DNA of 64,000 bases, taken from assembly GCF_004197395.1 (NCBI RefSeq), contig NZ_SELS01000016.1, forward strand, positions 101,717 through 165,716. Direction: 5' to 3'. Position 1 is the first letter of the stretch, and each line of letters starts with the position of its first letter. This DNA is from Paraburkholderia sp. UYCP14C (GTDB taxonomy: Bacteria; Pseudomonadota; Gammaproteobacteria; Burkholderiales; Burkholderiaceae). The notes beneath the pieces are model-generated. The model was not told the origin of the DNA. It was given only the letters and a program-made list of their open reading frames with translations, and made no database searches. This document shows, piece by piece, positions 47,802 through 56,285 of this stretch. The translations under genes and the position numbers were made by a program.

Positions 47802-49412
47802 ATGTCAGTTACCCGTTCCGAGCAGCCTCTCGACTGGCGCGACGTTTGCGCAGTCGCGGCGGGCGCCACGCTGGAGCTTTCCGCGCACGCGCGTGCACGG
47901 ATCCGTGCCGCTCGCGAACTCATCGATCAGATCGTTGCGCGCGGTATTCGCGCTTATGGCGTGAATACGGGCGTGGGCGCGCTGTGCGATGTGGTGGTAT
48001 CGCCAGCCGAGCAGCACGATCTGTCGCACAACATCCTGATGAGCCACGCGGTGGGCGTTGGCGCGCCGCTCGGCGCCGAGGAGACGCGCGCGATCATGGC
48101 GGCCGCCATCAACAACTACGCGCATGGACACTCGGGCGTGCGTATTGAAGTCGTCGAGCGTCTGCTCGCGCTGCTCGAAGTGGACTGCCTGCCCGAGGTG
48201 CCCGCCTTTGGCTCCGTCGGCTACCTGAGCCACATGGCGCACATCGCGCTGGTCTGCGTGGGTGCGGGGCACGTGAAGTGGCGCGGCGAACGCATGAGCG
48301 GCGCCGAGGCGCTGCGGCGGCTCGGACTCGAACCACTGTCGCTCGAAGCGAAAGAGGGTTTGAGCCTCGTGAACGGCACGCCCTGCGTGACCGGCCTCGC
48401 GGCACTTGCACTCCGGCGCGCGCAGCGGCTGCTAGACTGGGCCGACGTGGTGTCCGCGATGAGCTTCGAAAATCTTGGCGGACAGATGGCGGCCTTCGAC
48501 GCGGGATCGCTGGCGTTTCGCGTATCGCCCGGGCTTGCCCAGGTGGGCGCGCGCATGCGGGCGGCGCTTGCCGGTAGCGGCTTGTTGGGGGCGTCGATCG
48601 GACGTCGCACGCAGGATCCGCTCAGCATGCGCACGATTCCGCACGTTCACGGCGCGGCGCGCGACGTACTGGCCGCCACGGCGGAAGTGGTGAATCGCGA
48701 GCTGGCCTCGACGACCGACAATCCGATCGTCGCGGGTACACCGCAAGAGCCTCAGGTGTATTCGCAGGCACATGCAGTGGGCGCTTCGATCGCGCTCGCC
48801 ATGGACAGTCTCGCCGCCGCGCTGGCTCAGGTCGCCGCGATGGCCGAACGCCGTCTCGACCGGCTCGTGAATCCACTGGTGAGCGGCTTGCCCGCCTTCC
48901 TCGCGCAAGCAAGCGGCACGCGCTCGGGCTTCATGATTGCGCAGTACACGGCAGCCTCACTGGTTGCCCAGAACCGGCGCGAGGCCGCGCCGGCAAGCCT
49001 CGACGGAGGCGTGACCTCGGGGCTGCAGGAGGATCATCTCTGCCACGCGACGCCGGCTGCGCTCAAGGCGCTCGCGGTGCTCGAAAACAGCAGCCGCATC
49101 CTCGGCATTGAGCTGCTCGCGGCGGTGCAGGCATACGACCTGCAGCCGGTCAAGGCCGAGCGCGCGCCATACACCGAGGGGCTGCACGCACAAATTCGCG
49201 CCATTGTGCCGACCTATCGCGATGACCGCCCGCTTGCCGACGATATGACGCTGGCCTTCCGCATGATCGCCGATCGCGATCCGCCGCCGGTGCCCGACCC
49301 GTTGCCCGCGAGGTCGGCGCCTGTCCTGTGGACGGCCACGGCGATGGAGCCCGCCGCGCGCAGTACCGCGCAGCCCGCCAACGACGCCATGCCTGGCGCA
49401 GTGAGCAGTTGA
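47802..49412 (+). CDS. Histidine/aromatic ammonia-lyase homologue lacking the MIO-forming triad
   Basis: 536-residue protein clearly of the HAL/PAL fold: AYGVNTGVG (Tyr52), LSHNILMSHAVGVG, LSLVNGT (Asn191), RTQDPLSMR (Gln271, Arg277), SGFMIAQYTAASL and LQEDH (Glu410). The family builds its MIO electrophile from Ala-Ser-Gly in GSVGASGDLAPLAH. Here residues 137-147 read GSVGYLSHMAH, so the triad is absent and two residues are missing. The tyrosine of QDPYSLR is also changed, to Leu274. Other catalytic-site residues remain, so it may have a different chemistry. An ATG at 47760 would add 14 residues and overlap the ATPase gene. It lies between a polar amino-acid importer and a HutC-type regulator, suggesting a histidine-like or other amino-acid substrate. 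Confidence 0.8.
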   Translation: MSVTRSEQPLDWRDVCAVAAGATLELSAHARARIRAARELIDQIVARGIRAYGVNTGVGALCDVVVSPAEQHDLSHNILMSHAVGVGAPLGAEETRAIMAAAINNYAHGHSGVRIEVVERLLALLEVDCLPEVPAFGSVGYLSHMAHIALVCVGAGHVKWRGERMSGAEALRRLGLEPLSLEAKEGLSLVNGTPCVTGLAALALRRAQRLLDWADVVSAMSFENLGGQMAAFDAGSLAFRVSPGLAQVGARMRAALAGSGLLGASIGRRTQDPLSMRTIPHVHGAARDVLAATAEVVNRELASTTDNPIVAGTPQEPQVYSQAHAVGASIALAMDSLAAALAQVAAMAERRLDRLVNPLVSGLPAFLAQASGTRSGFMIAQYTAASLVAQNRREAAPASLDGGVTSGLQEDHLCHATPAALKALAVLENSSRILGIELLAAVQAYDLQPVKAERAPYTEGLHAQIRAIVPTYRDDRPLADDMTLAFRMIADRDPPPVPDPLPARSAPVLWTATAMEPAARSTAQPANDAMPGAVSS

Positions 49413-49477
49413 GGCACTCGAGTGGGCTCGAGCGAGGTGTGGCACAGCGCCAGCAAGAAATAGATCATGTTGGGAAG

Positions 49478-50230
49478 ATGACGCGCATGAACTCTACAGT
49501 GCAGGCAGTGGAAGAAGCAGGACGGACGCGGACGCAGCGCAAGCTTGCGCCCGCATATGAGCAGATCAAGCGCTATGTGATAGAGCGCATCGCGGATGGC
49601 ACGTGGAAGCCGGGGGACGCGATTCCTTCGGAGACCATGCTCGTCAAGGAATTCGGGGTGGCTCGCATGACAGTCTCCCGCGCCTTGCGCGAATTGACCA
49701 CCGAGCGCGTCCTGACGCGCGTGCAGGGCTTGGGCACCTTTGTGGCGCCGCGCGAGTACGAGTCCACGGTGCTCGAAATCCGTAATATCGCCGATGAGAT
49801 TGCGTCGCGGGGCCATCGACACGCCGCGCGCGTGATCGGACTCGAGACGAGCAACCTGCAGACGGCGATCAGCGAACTCGATCTCGCCAGCGGTCCGGTG
49901 TTCCACTCCACCATCGTGCATCTGGAGGACGGGGAGCCGATCCAGTATGAAGACCGCTACGTCAATCCAAAGGTGTTCCCGCACTATCTGGAGCGGGATT
50001 TCTCGTTGGAAACGCCCAATCGTTACATGGTGCGGCTGGCACCGATCCAGCGCGCGGAATTTCGCATCTATGCGCAAAAACCCGACGCGCAGATCCGCCG
50101 GCAACTGGAGATGGACATTGGTGAGCCCTGCCTCATGGTGTGGCGGCGCACATGGGTCGGTGAGGCGGTCGCGACAGCGGTTCGGCTATGGCATCCCGCC
50201 TCACGCTTTCATTTGGCTGGGCATGTATGA
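49478..50230 (+). CDS. HutC-type GntR-family transcriptional regulator
   Basis: 250-residue regulator: GntR winged helix (GDAIPSETMLVKEFGVARMT then VSRALRELTTERV, about residues 46-78) followed by a UTRA effector domain (about 95-240, with FHSTIVHLEDGEPIQYEDRYV and the late PCLMVWRRTW). HutC, the repressor of histidine use that senses urocanate, has this architecture. The downstream lyase-like protein and importer make a related small-molecule effector likely. ATG 49478 or 49487 could start it. It is the last gene of the unit, 65 bp after the lyase-like gene. Confidence 0.85.
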   Translation: MTRMNSTVQAVEEAGRTRTQRKLAPAYEQIKRYVIERIADGTWKPGDAIPSETMLVKEFGVARMTVSRALRELTTERVLTRVQGLGTFVAPREYESTVLEIRNIADEIASRGHRHAARVIGLETSNLQTAISELDLASGPVFHSTIVHLEDGEPIQYEDRYVNPKVFPHYLERDFSLETPNRYMVRLAPIQRAEFRIYAQKPDAQIRRQLEMDIGEPCLMVWRRTWVGEAVATAVRLWHPASRFHLAGHV

Positions 50231-50994
50231 AGCGAGTGGGCTCCTGTCTCACATCGCGGCGAATATACCCTCGAAAAGGTGAGCCCGGCCGGTGAGAGAA
50301 CAGGTTCAAGCAGTAGCTGACGCGCGGCCACGTCTTCCAGTTTCCCGCGCAGCCGCCATGAATATGTCGTTCATGGAAGGGACCCAGGTATCTCCGGAAC
50401 AGGCCCATTGGATGACCGGGGTAGCCCCGTTACCTGCCCTTGAGCCGCTGATAGCGCGACCGGCTGGATTGGGTCGGAAATACGCGCTGACCACTGTCCG
50501 CTCCCGGGCCGCGAGATTCCACTGGCCGCTTTCCGGCGATGAAATTGAAGAGCGGGCTGACGCAGCCCGACCCACATCAGCCCTTCGGACTGGCGAGACC
50601 TATATGGCGGCTTCCGAATTGCTTCGGACATCCGCTTCGCTCGGGCCGCTGCCGCACTTCGGCCACTGCGGACGCTGAGCTACCGACCCTCATCGGGCGG
50701 CTGCACGGTGCTAACCGTGTCGTTCGCCCGAGCCGGCTCCAGAGACGCGACTCTCACATCGGCGAACGCGTACTTACGACCCACTACGGTCCTTCGGCTA
50801 GTATGTCGGAATGTCAGAACGACACTCGAAAGCGGCCATTGCATGACGGCGGCCGCGGAGATCAGGCCGTGAAGCGTGCGCTGTCTGTTGCGACTGATCA
50901 GGGGACCCACTTTCTGCCCCTGAATCGATCTTAAACATTTAGCCTGCAGACGAGGCGCAAGGCCATGCAATCACGTGTTGGCTGTGCCTAAGTC
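50231..50994. other. Gene-poor stretch between regulator and SDR
   Basis: 764 bp. Open frames on both strands are short and mutually overlapping, and none has a ribosome site or familiar content. It carries copy B of the 28-bp repeat and several GGCGGC/CCGC-rich patches that recall degraded repeats. Confidence 0.45.
50521..50548 (+). repeat. Dispersed 28-bp repeat, copy B
   Basis: 24 of 28 bases identical to 43260-43287. A weaker match starts at 61471 (GTGGCCGGTTCC). Confidence 0.45.
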
Positions 50995-51744
50995 TCATGC
51001 AGCAGTTCGCCCTCCGTTGACTCGAAGAACTTCTCCCGTCATAAAACTCGCTTTTTCCGACGCAACAAAAATGATTGCGTCCGCAATCTCTTCAGGCGTT
51101 CCCGCGCGTTTAAGTGGAACGGTGGCGAGCATCGCGGCCTTGCCCGATTCGGAACCTGTTATACGGTCAAGCATTTCTGTCTGAATGGGCCCGGGAGCAA
51201 CTGCGTTGACTCGAATATTGAACGCGGCCGTCTCGAGCGCAGCGGATTTCGTCAACCCCTCGACTGCATGTTTGCTGGCGACATAAAGTGCGTTCCTGGG
51301 GGCGCCGCGAATACCCATCGTTGACGATACATTGACAATGCTTCCGCCGCCCTGGGCGGCCATGGCGCGGATTTCGTGCTTGAGCGCCAGCCACGTGCCG
51401 AGAACATTGGTATCGAAAACGAAAGCGTATTGATCGACGTTCTGTTCAACTATCGGTGCCGGGTCGCCCTCGAAACCGGCGCTGTTCACCGCGATATCCA
51501 GGCGGCCAAAACGCGAAGTGACGCGGTCGACCAGGCCCTGGACCTGGTCCTCGAAACGCACGTCTGCCTGCACAAATTCCACTTCGGCACCAGACGAACG
51601 CAGTTGCTCTGCGAGCTTCCCGCCTTCTTCGAGTCGACGGCCCGAGATGACGAGCCGAGCCTTCTCTTTAGCGAACGCAATCGCTGTTGCGCGACCAATT
51701 CCAGAAAGCGCTCCCGTCACAAGTACTACGGGCGAATCATTCAT
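50995..51744 (-). CDS. SDR-family oxidoreductase
   Basis: 249-residue classical short-chain dehydrogenase with cofactor motif TGALSGIG (about residues 10-17), NSAG (about 88-91), catalytic Ser in VNVSSTMG, YVASK (Tyr about 153, Lys about 157) and the C-terminal FMTGEVLRVNGG. An acidic or Arg residue choice after the second strand (ISGRR) points to NADP preference. GGAG lies before the ATG. It precedes a broken monooxygenase/SDR remnant and an esterase-like gene on the same strand; substrate unknown. Confidence 0.87.
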   Translation of the reverse strand: MNDSPVVLVTGALSGIGRATAIAFAKEKARLVISGRRLEEGGKLAEQLRSSGAEVEFVQADVRFEDQVQGLVDRVTSRFGRLDIAVNSAGFEGDPAPIVEQNVDQYAFVFDTNVLGTWLALKHEIRAMAAQGGGSIVNVSSTMGIRGAPRNALYVASKHAVEGLTKSAALETAAFNIRVNAVAPGPIQTEMLDRITGSESGKAAMLATVPLKRAGTPEEIADAIIFVASEKASFMTGEVLRVNGGRTAA

Positions 51745-51831
51745 TTTCCGACTCCTTTGGTAACCGGTTATAAAGATTCAAAGTTATCCGAGCCACGAAC
51801 CGCGAAATTTCTTCGCGTGGCTCGTGTTGCG

Positions 51832-52555
51832 TTACGCGCTATAGCCACCGTCGACAGGAATAATTGCACCCGTAATGAAGCTCGCTGCAGGGCTGGCGAC
51901 GAAGGCGACCACGGTGCGGAGGCCGAGCGATGTTGAGCGGGCCGCGCACTTTCAGTGAAGGACCCTTGTGACTGATCGCATGAATCCGTGCGGGATCGAC
52001 GAAGACCCCGCTTTCGGTATCTCTTACGAAGGCGTCATCGGCGAAGCTGTCCCAAAGGCCGGTGACGACATCGACAAATTCGCGTGCTCGCTCGTATCGA
52101 TCGTCATGGCCCATTTGGGATTCGTAGCCGAAGTTGAGGGCCGCGTCGGGGTTCGCCGTCGTCACTACATTCCAGCCAGCCCGACCACCGCTGATGTGGT
52201 CCAGCGACGCGAATCGCCTGGCAATGTGGTAAGGCGCATCGAACGTTGTCGAGGCTGTCGCGATCAGCCCGATCCGCGCAGTCACTGCCGACAGTGCCGA
52301 GAGCAGCGTGAAAGGTTCGAATGACGTCACCGTGTGGCTCCTCATGAGAGCCGCGACTGGCATGTTCAATAACGCCAGGTGGTCGGCCATGAAGAAGGCA
52401 TCGAACTTCGCCTCTTCCAGTCGCCGGATCGAGCGACGCATCTGGTCGAGGCTGAAATTCGCATGCGGGTCAGCGCCCGGATAGCGCCACGCGCCCGTGT
52501 GGACGGCCGCTGGCCGCATGAATGCACCGAGGTGGAGTTGGCGAGGTTTAGCCAT
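51832..52555 (-). pseudogene. LLM-type flavin monooxygenase fused by deletion to an SDR tail
   Basis: The first about 208 residues match the N-terminal half of NtaA/SnaA/SoxA-type bacterial luciferase-like monooxygenases (FDAFFMADHLALL, GLIATASTTFDAPYHIAR, FASLDHISGGRAGWNVVTT, VRGPLNIAR). The frame then turns to nonsense. In a shifted frame from about 51915 down to the TAA at 51832-51834, the strand encodes FVASPAASFITGAIIPVDGG, the C-terminus of a second SDR. So a deletion joined the front of one gene to the back of another. The remnant is probably inactive. Confidence 0.7.
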
Positions 52556-52611
52556 CTGTCGCTCCGTCGCGTCGAGTACCGCTGGCCTGATTGACGAGTC
52601 GGCGGCTGGTT

Positions 52612-53448
52612 TCAGGCGTCCAGGAAGGTCGTCGCATTGGCGACGAATGTCTCCGGATACTGATAGATCGACCCGTGATTGGAGTCCGGATAGACGATCA
52701 ACTGCGCATTCGGCAGATGCTGCTGGAGCGTGAACGAATGCCTCGTCGGAATAATGACGTCGTTGCTGCCTTGGACGACCAGCACGGGCTGCCGGATCGA
52801 TTTCAGATACTCCAACGCGCTATCGTTCGGCACATGCCACTTGCCGATTGCCTCGCCTTGAGCGGCAAGGGTTTGCTCGCTCACTTGCGGATCGCGATCC
52901 TGACGACGCAGCTTGCGCTCGAGAAAGGCAAGGCCGGCCTTCTGGCTGGCTTCGGACGGTCCGAAATGGACCGAAAGCCACAGATGTTCGGGCGGGTCAT
53001 AGGAGCCGGCGAAGATTTCCGCAGAGCGGCTTTCCGACATGTCCTGCGAACGATGCCCGGTGCCGACGAGGATGATCTTGCGGACAAGGTCACCGCCCTG
53101 CAGCGCGATCTCCTGCGCAACGAAGCCGCCAATCGAAATGCCGAGTACGTCAACCTGGGTCAGACCCAGCGCGCGAATGAAGGCGATCGCATTGGCACCC
53201 ATCTCCTGGAAACTCGTCGGGGTCTCGCCCGAAGAACTGCTGACGCCGGCGTTGTTGAACAGGATCACTTCGCGGTCCTTTGCAAAACCATCGGTCACTG
53301 CCGGATCCCAGTGGTCCAGGGTGCCGGTGTAGTGCTGATTGAAGACAAGCGGCACGCCACCCTGTTTGCCGAACCGGCGGTAGGCGAAGCGGATGCCGTT
53401 GGCCTCGACGAACTGGTTCGGTGCTGTATCGTGATTGATGCTGTTCAT
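52612..53448 (-). CDS. Alpha/beta hydrolase
   Basis: 278-residue soluble hydrolase with nucleophile elbow LGISIGGF (Ser about residue 123), acid Asp in VVQGSNDVIIP (about 229) and catalytic His in YPDSNHGSI (about 257). It resembles non-heme peroxidase/esterase-like members of the family. GAGG is upstream of the ATG. Divergent from a LysR gene, which probably controls it; the broken monooxygenase follows 56 bp downstream, suggesting that a former pathway was lost. Confidence 0.85.
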   Translation of the reverse strand: MNSINHDTAPNQFVEANGIRFAYRRFGKQGGVPLVFNQHYTGTLDHWDPAVTDGFAKDREVILFNNAGVSSSSGETPTSFQEMGANAIAFIRALGLTQVDVLGISIGGFVAQEIALQGGDLVRKIILVGTGHRSQDMSESRSAEIFAGSYDPPEHLWLSVHFGPSEASQKAGLAFLERKLRRQDRDPQVSEQTLAAQGEAIGKWHVPNDSALEYLKSIRQPVLVVQGSNDVIIPTRHSFTLQQHLPNAQLIVYPDSNHGSIYQYPETFVANATTFLDA

Positions 53449-53625
53449 GGTTCAATCCTCTATGCTCCGACGCGCTAGTCAGGACGATGACGGTCTGTCG
53501 GAATTGATGGTTTCGTGCTGCAATGGTGTCAATATAGAGGGCAACCACGCCATGCACTAGCCATCAAACGAGGTTATGATTTATCCACAATGTGCATAGA
53601 TCGAACGTAGGGCGTCTGGAGGAAG

Positions 53626-54513
53626 ATGATGGACATCAACGCGTTGCGGATTTTCTGCCGTATCGCTCGACTGCAAAGTTTTTCCGCCGCCGCGCGGGAA
53701 CTTTCAATCTCGCAATCGCAGGCCTCGCGCGCTGTCGCTGACATCGAGGCCGAGTTGGGCACGCTTCTACTGGCGAGGACGACGCGCGCGGTCATTCCGA
53801 CCGAGGCAGGCGCCGAATATCTGATCCGTGTCGAAGCCGTGCTCGATCAGCTCGATGATGCCGAACAAAGCGTTCGGCAAGACGAGCTTCGTGGAACGCT
53901 TCGCGTTGGGATGCCGACAAGTGCCGGCGTGCGGGAGATCATTCCCCGACTTCCCCGTTTTGCTGACCGTCATCCGCTGCTACGCATCGAGGTTGTGCTC
54001 GACGACCGTCGCCAGGACCTTGTCCGGGACGCGGTCGATGTCGCCATCCGCATCGGAACCCTGCCGGACTCTAATGCGACGGCGCGTCTGCTCACCAGCT
54101 ACGCACGGCTGATCGTCGCCTCGCCTGCATATCTCGCCCGATGCGGCACACCCATGTCACCGGACGCGCTCATCGGTCACCGGATCGTCTATGGACCCGC
54201 GGCCACTGTCAGTACAGCCTGGACGTTCACGCACAAGGGGATAACCAGCAATGTGCCGATAGAACCCAATATATCGTTCAGCGACAACGAGGGCGCGGTA
54301 GCAGCTGCGAAGGCTGGTCTGGGTATAACTTCGATAGGATACTGGGCCTGTCGCTCGGAGCTCGAGGACGGAACGCTTGTGCCGATCCTCACCGACTGGT
54401 CGATGGTCGGCACCAAGGTGCATGCCTATTTCCCCCTCGGCCGCGCGACCCGGACGGCGGCCCGCGCCTTCATCAATTTCTTGCTGGACGAGTTTAGCGA
54501 AGCGTCGACGTGA
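53626..54513 (+). CDS. LysR-family transcriptional regulator
   Basis: 295-residue regulator. Winged helix: ALRIFCRIARLQSFSAAARE then LSISQSQASRAVADIE. Effector domain: LRGTLRVGMPTSAG and VDVAIRIGTLPDS are typical of the CrgA/AaeR-like branch. GGAGGAAG lies before ATGATG. It faces the alpha/beta hydrolase gene across 177 bp. Confidence 0.87.
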   Translation: MMDINALRIFCRIARLQSFSAAARELSISQSQASRAVADIEAELGTLLLARTTRAVIPTEAGAEYLIRVEAVLDQLDDAEQSVRQDELRGTLRVGMPTSAGVREIIPRLPRFADRHPLLRIEVVLDDRRQDLVRDAVDVAIRIGTLPDSNATARLLTSYARLIVASPAYLARCGTPMSPDALIGHRIVYGPAATVSTAWTFTHKGITSNVPIEPNISFSDNEGAVAAAKAGLGITSIGYWACRSELEDGTLVPILTDWSMVGTKVHAYFPLGRATRTAARAFINFLLDEFSEAST

Positions 54514-54814
54514 CACGCATCTGGATGATGCCGCAGTATCTCAGTCGTGCGTTTGCCGCGTGTCCGCATGCGAAGGGGAGCCGCTGCATGCATTCGAACC
54601 TCGAGCCGGTTCGCGCGACAAACCGTCGAACGCCGCTATATCGAGTGACGGTTTGTCACACTCACCACAGTCGTTCGCTGGAGGCTCGCGGATGACTGTC
54701 TGTGGCCACCTCTCGGCCTTTTTGGGAATTTTCTATCGTGTTGCTGACCCGACCGTCGACCTGTGAGCGACGCACGCCCATGCCACCATCTCCAGCACGT
54801 TCGTCGCAAGATGG
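54514..54814. other. Gap without a supported gene
   Basis: 301 bp between convergent LysR and MFS genes; short open frames have no ribosome site. No strong terminator hairpin seen. Confidence 0.4.
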
Positions 54815-56119
54815 TTACTGCCGCGCCGCTATCCGCACGCGCTCACCGGCTTTGGTTCGCGCCGACGCGATCGACATGCCCAGGCCGAGCAACGTCAGGC
54901 AGACGACGGGCACCAGCATTGGAGCGCTTGCGTTGCCCGCGACCTTTCCTATGTAAGGCATCAGGTTCTGCGCGAAGAAGCCTCCGAGATTGCCAATGGA
55001 ATTGATCGCCGCGATGCTGGCTGCAGCGCGGGCGCCCGTGAAGTATCGCGGGGGCAGCGACCAGAAGCATGGATAGAGCAGGGGAATGCATGCGCCGCCC
55101 AGCACGAGCGCGGCAAATTGCAGCGGCAGACCCGGCAGCACGAGACTGAGCGCGAAGCCGATCACGCCGACGCCCGCAACCATCGCCATCGCCCTGAGCA
55201 CCACACCCTCGCGTTTCAGCTTCGCGGGCAGCCACAGCAGGAGCAGCGCGGAGAGCATCCACGGAATCATGTTGAGCAGGCCATTGAGCGACGAATGCGA
55301 GACGCCGCCGCTTTTCAGCAGCGTGGGCAGCCAGTACGTCACGCCGTAGAGCGACGTGGACATCAGCATGTAGCCGCACGCGAACATCAGCACACGTTTG
55401 TCGACGAGCGCCCGCCACGGATGCCCGGCGGCCGCTTGCGCCGGCGCCTCGCGTCGGAGCGCCGCGAGCATCAGCGTTTTCTCTTCGTTCGACAGGAATG
55501 ACGCGCGTTCGACGGACTCGGGCAGAAAGCGCAACGCAACGAGTGCGACGAGGACAGCAGGTATCCCGGTTGCCACGAATACCCATTGCCAGCCGGCGAG
55601 ACCCAGATTGCCGTCCAGCGACAACAGCAAGCCACCCGCGAGCGAGCCGAGCATATTGGCGAGCGCGCTGCCGAGCGTGAAGAAGCCGAGCATGCGTGTG
55701 CGATGACTCTGCGGAAACCAGAGCGTCAAATAGAAGATCACGCCCGGATAAAAGCCGGCTTCGGCGACACCCAGTGCGAACCGGAACGCATAGAAGAGTC
55801 CCGTTGAATGTGTGAATGCCATCGCCACGGTAATAGCGCCCCAGGTCGCCATGATGCGTGCGAGCCAAAGGCGAGCGCCGAAACGATGCAGCGCAAGCGT
55901 GCTCGGCACCTCGAACAGCAGGTATCCGATAAAGAAAAGCGACGCGCCCAGACCATATGACGCTTCCGACATTCCCAGCGCATGCACCATCTGCAGCTTG
56001 GCAAAGCCGACGTTCTGCCGGTCGATAAAGGCGATCAGGAACATCACGATCAACAGCGGCATGAGCCGCCAGGCGACCTTTTTCACGACAGCCTGCTCGG
56101 CAATCATGGTTTGGCTCAC
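54815..56119 (-). CDS. MFS transporter, anion:cation symporter (ACS) family
   Basis: 434-residue carrier with 12 predicted helices. The opening MPLLIVMFLIAFIDRQNVGF and GASLFFIGYLLFEVPSTLAL are typical of the ACS family (tartrate, glucarate, phthalate and hexuronate carriers). The GTG at 56119 has GGAG at 7 nt; this gives MSQTMIAEQAV. It is divergent from the GntR regulator, with paired 14-bp sites between them, and so probably belongs to the same regulon as the second MFS and the amidohydrolase. Confidence 0.82.
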   Translation of the reverse strand: MSQTMIAEQAVVKKVAWRLMPLLIVMFLIAFIDRQNVGFAKLQMVHALGMSEASYGLGASLFFIGYLLFEVPSTLALHRFGARLWLARIMATWGAITVAMAFTHSTGLFYAFRFALGVAEAGFYPGVIFYLTLWFPQSHRTRMLGFFTLGSALANMLGSLAGGLLLSLDGNLGLAGWQWVFVATGIPAVLVALVALRFLPESVERASFLSNEEKTLMLAALRREAPAQAAAGHPWRALVDKRVLMFACGYMLMSTSLYGVTYWLPTLLKSGGVSHSSLNGLLNMIPWMLSALLLLWLPAKLKREGVVLRAMAMVAGVGVIGFALSLVLPGLPLQFAALVLGGACIPLLYPCFWSLPPRYFTGARAAASIAAINSIGNLGGFFAQNLMPYIGKVAGNASAPMLVPVVCLTLLGLGMSIASARTKAGERVRIAARQ

Positions 56120-56137
56120 AGTCAATCTCCGGTTAAC

Positions 56138-56151
56138 AATTCATATATATG
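56138..56151 (+). promoter_or_regulatory. Candidate GntR operator, left copy
   Basis: AATTCATATATATG, 19 bp upstream of the MFS start on the minus strand. Its inverted copy AATTCATATACATG (13 of 14 identical) is at 56258-56271. Confidence 0.5.
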
Positions 56152-56257
56152 TTTATGTGAATCTGCTTTCTCGGCAATGGGTACAAACCCGTTAGGCCAA
56201 TATCCAAAGGCGCCATTCGGGTTATCACTGATCCGCTGTTGGCCATGATCATGGAAT

Positions 56258-56271
56258 CATGTATATGAATT
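56258..56271 (-). promoter_or_regulatory. Candidate GntR operator, right copy
   Basis: Read on the minus strand AATTCATATACATG. On the plus strand CATGTATATGAATT ends 14 bp before the regulator start and contains the palindrome TCAT-GTAT-ATGA. Well placed for autorepression. Confidence 0.5.
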
Positions 56272-56285
56272 GAACGGAGACTACG

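Noticed and set aside
50292-50678. 128-codon plus-strand frame in the 50231-50994 gap
   Set aside because: Crosses the dispersed repeat, has no ribosome site and competes with equally long minus-strand frames.
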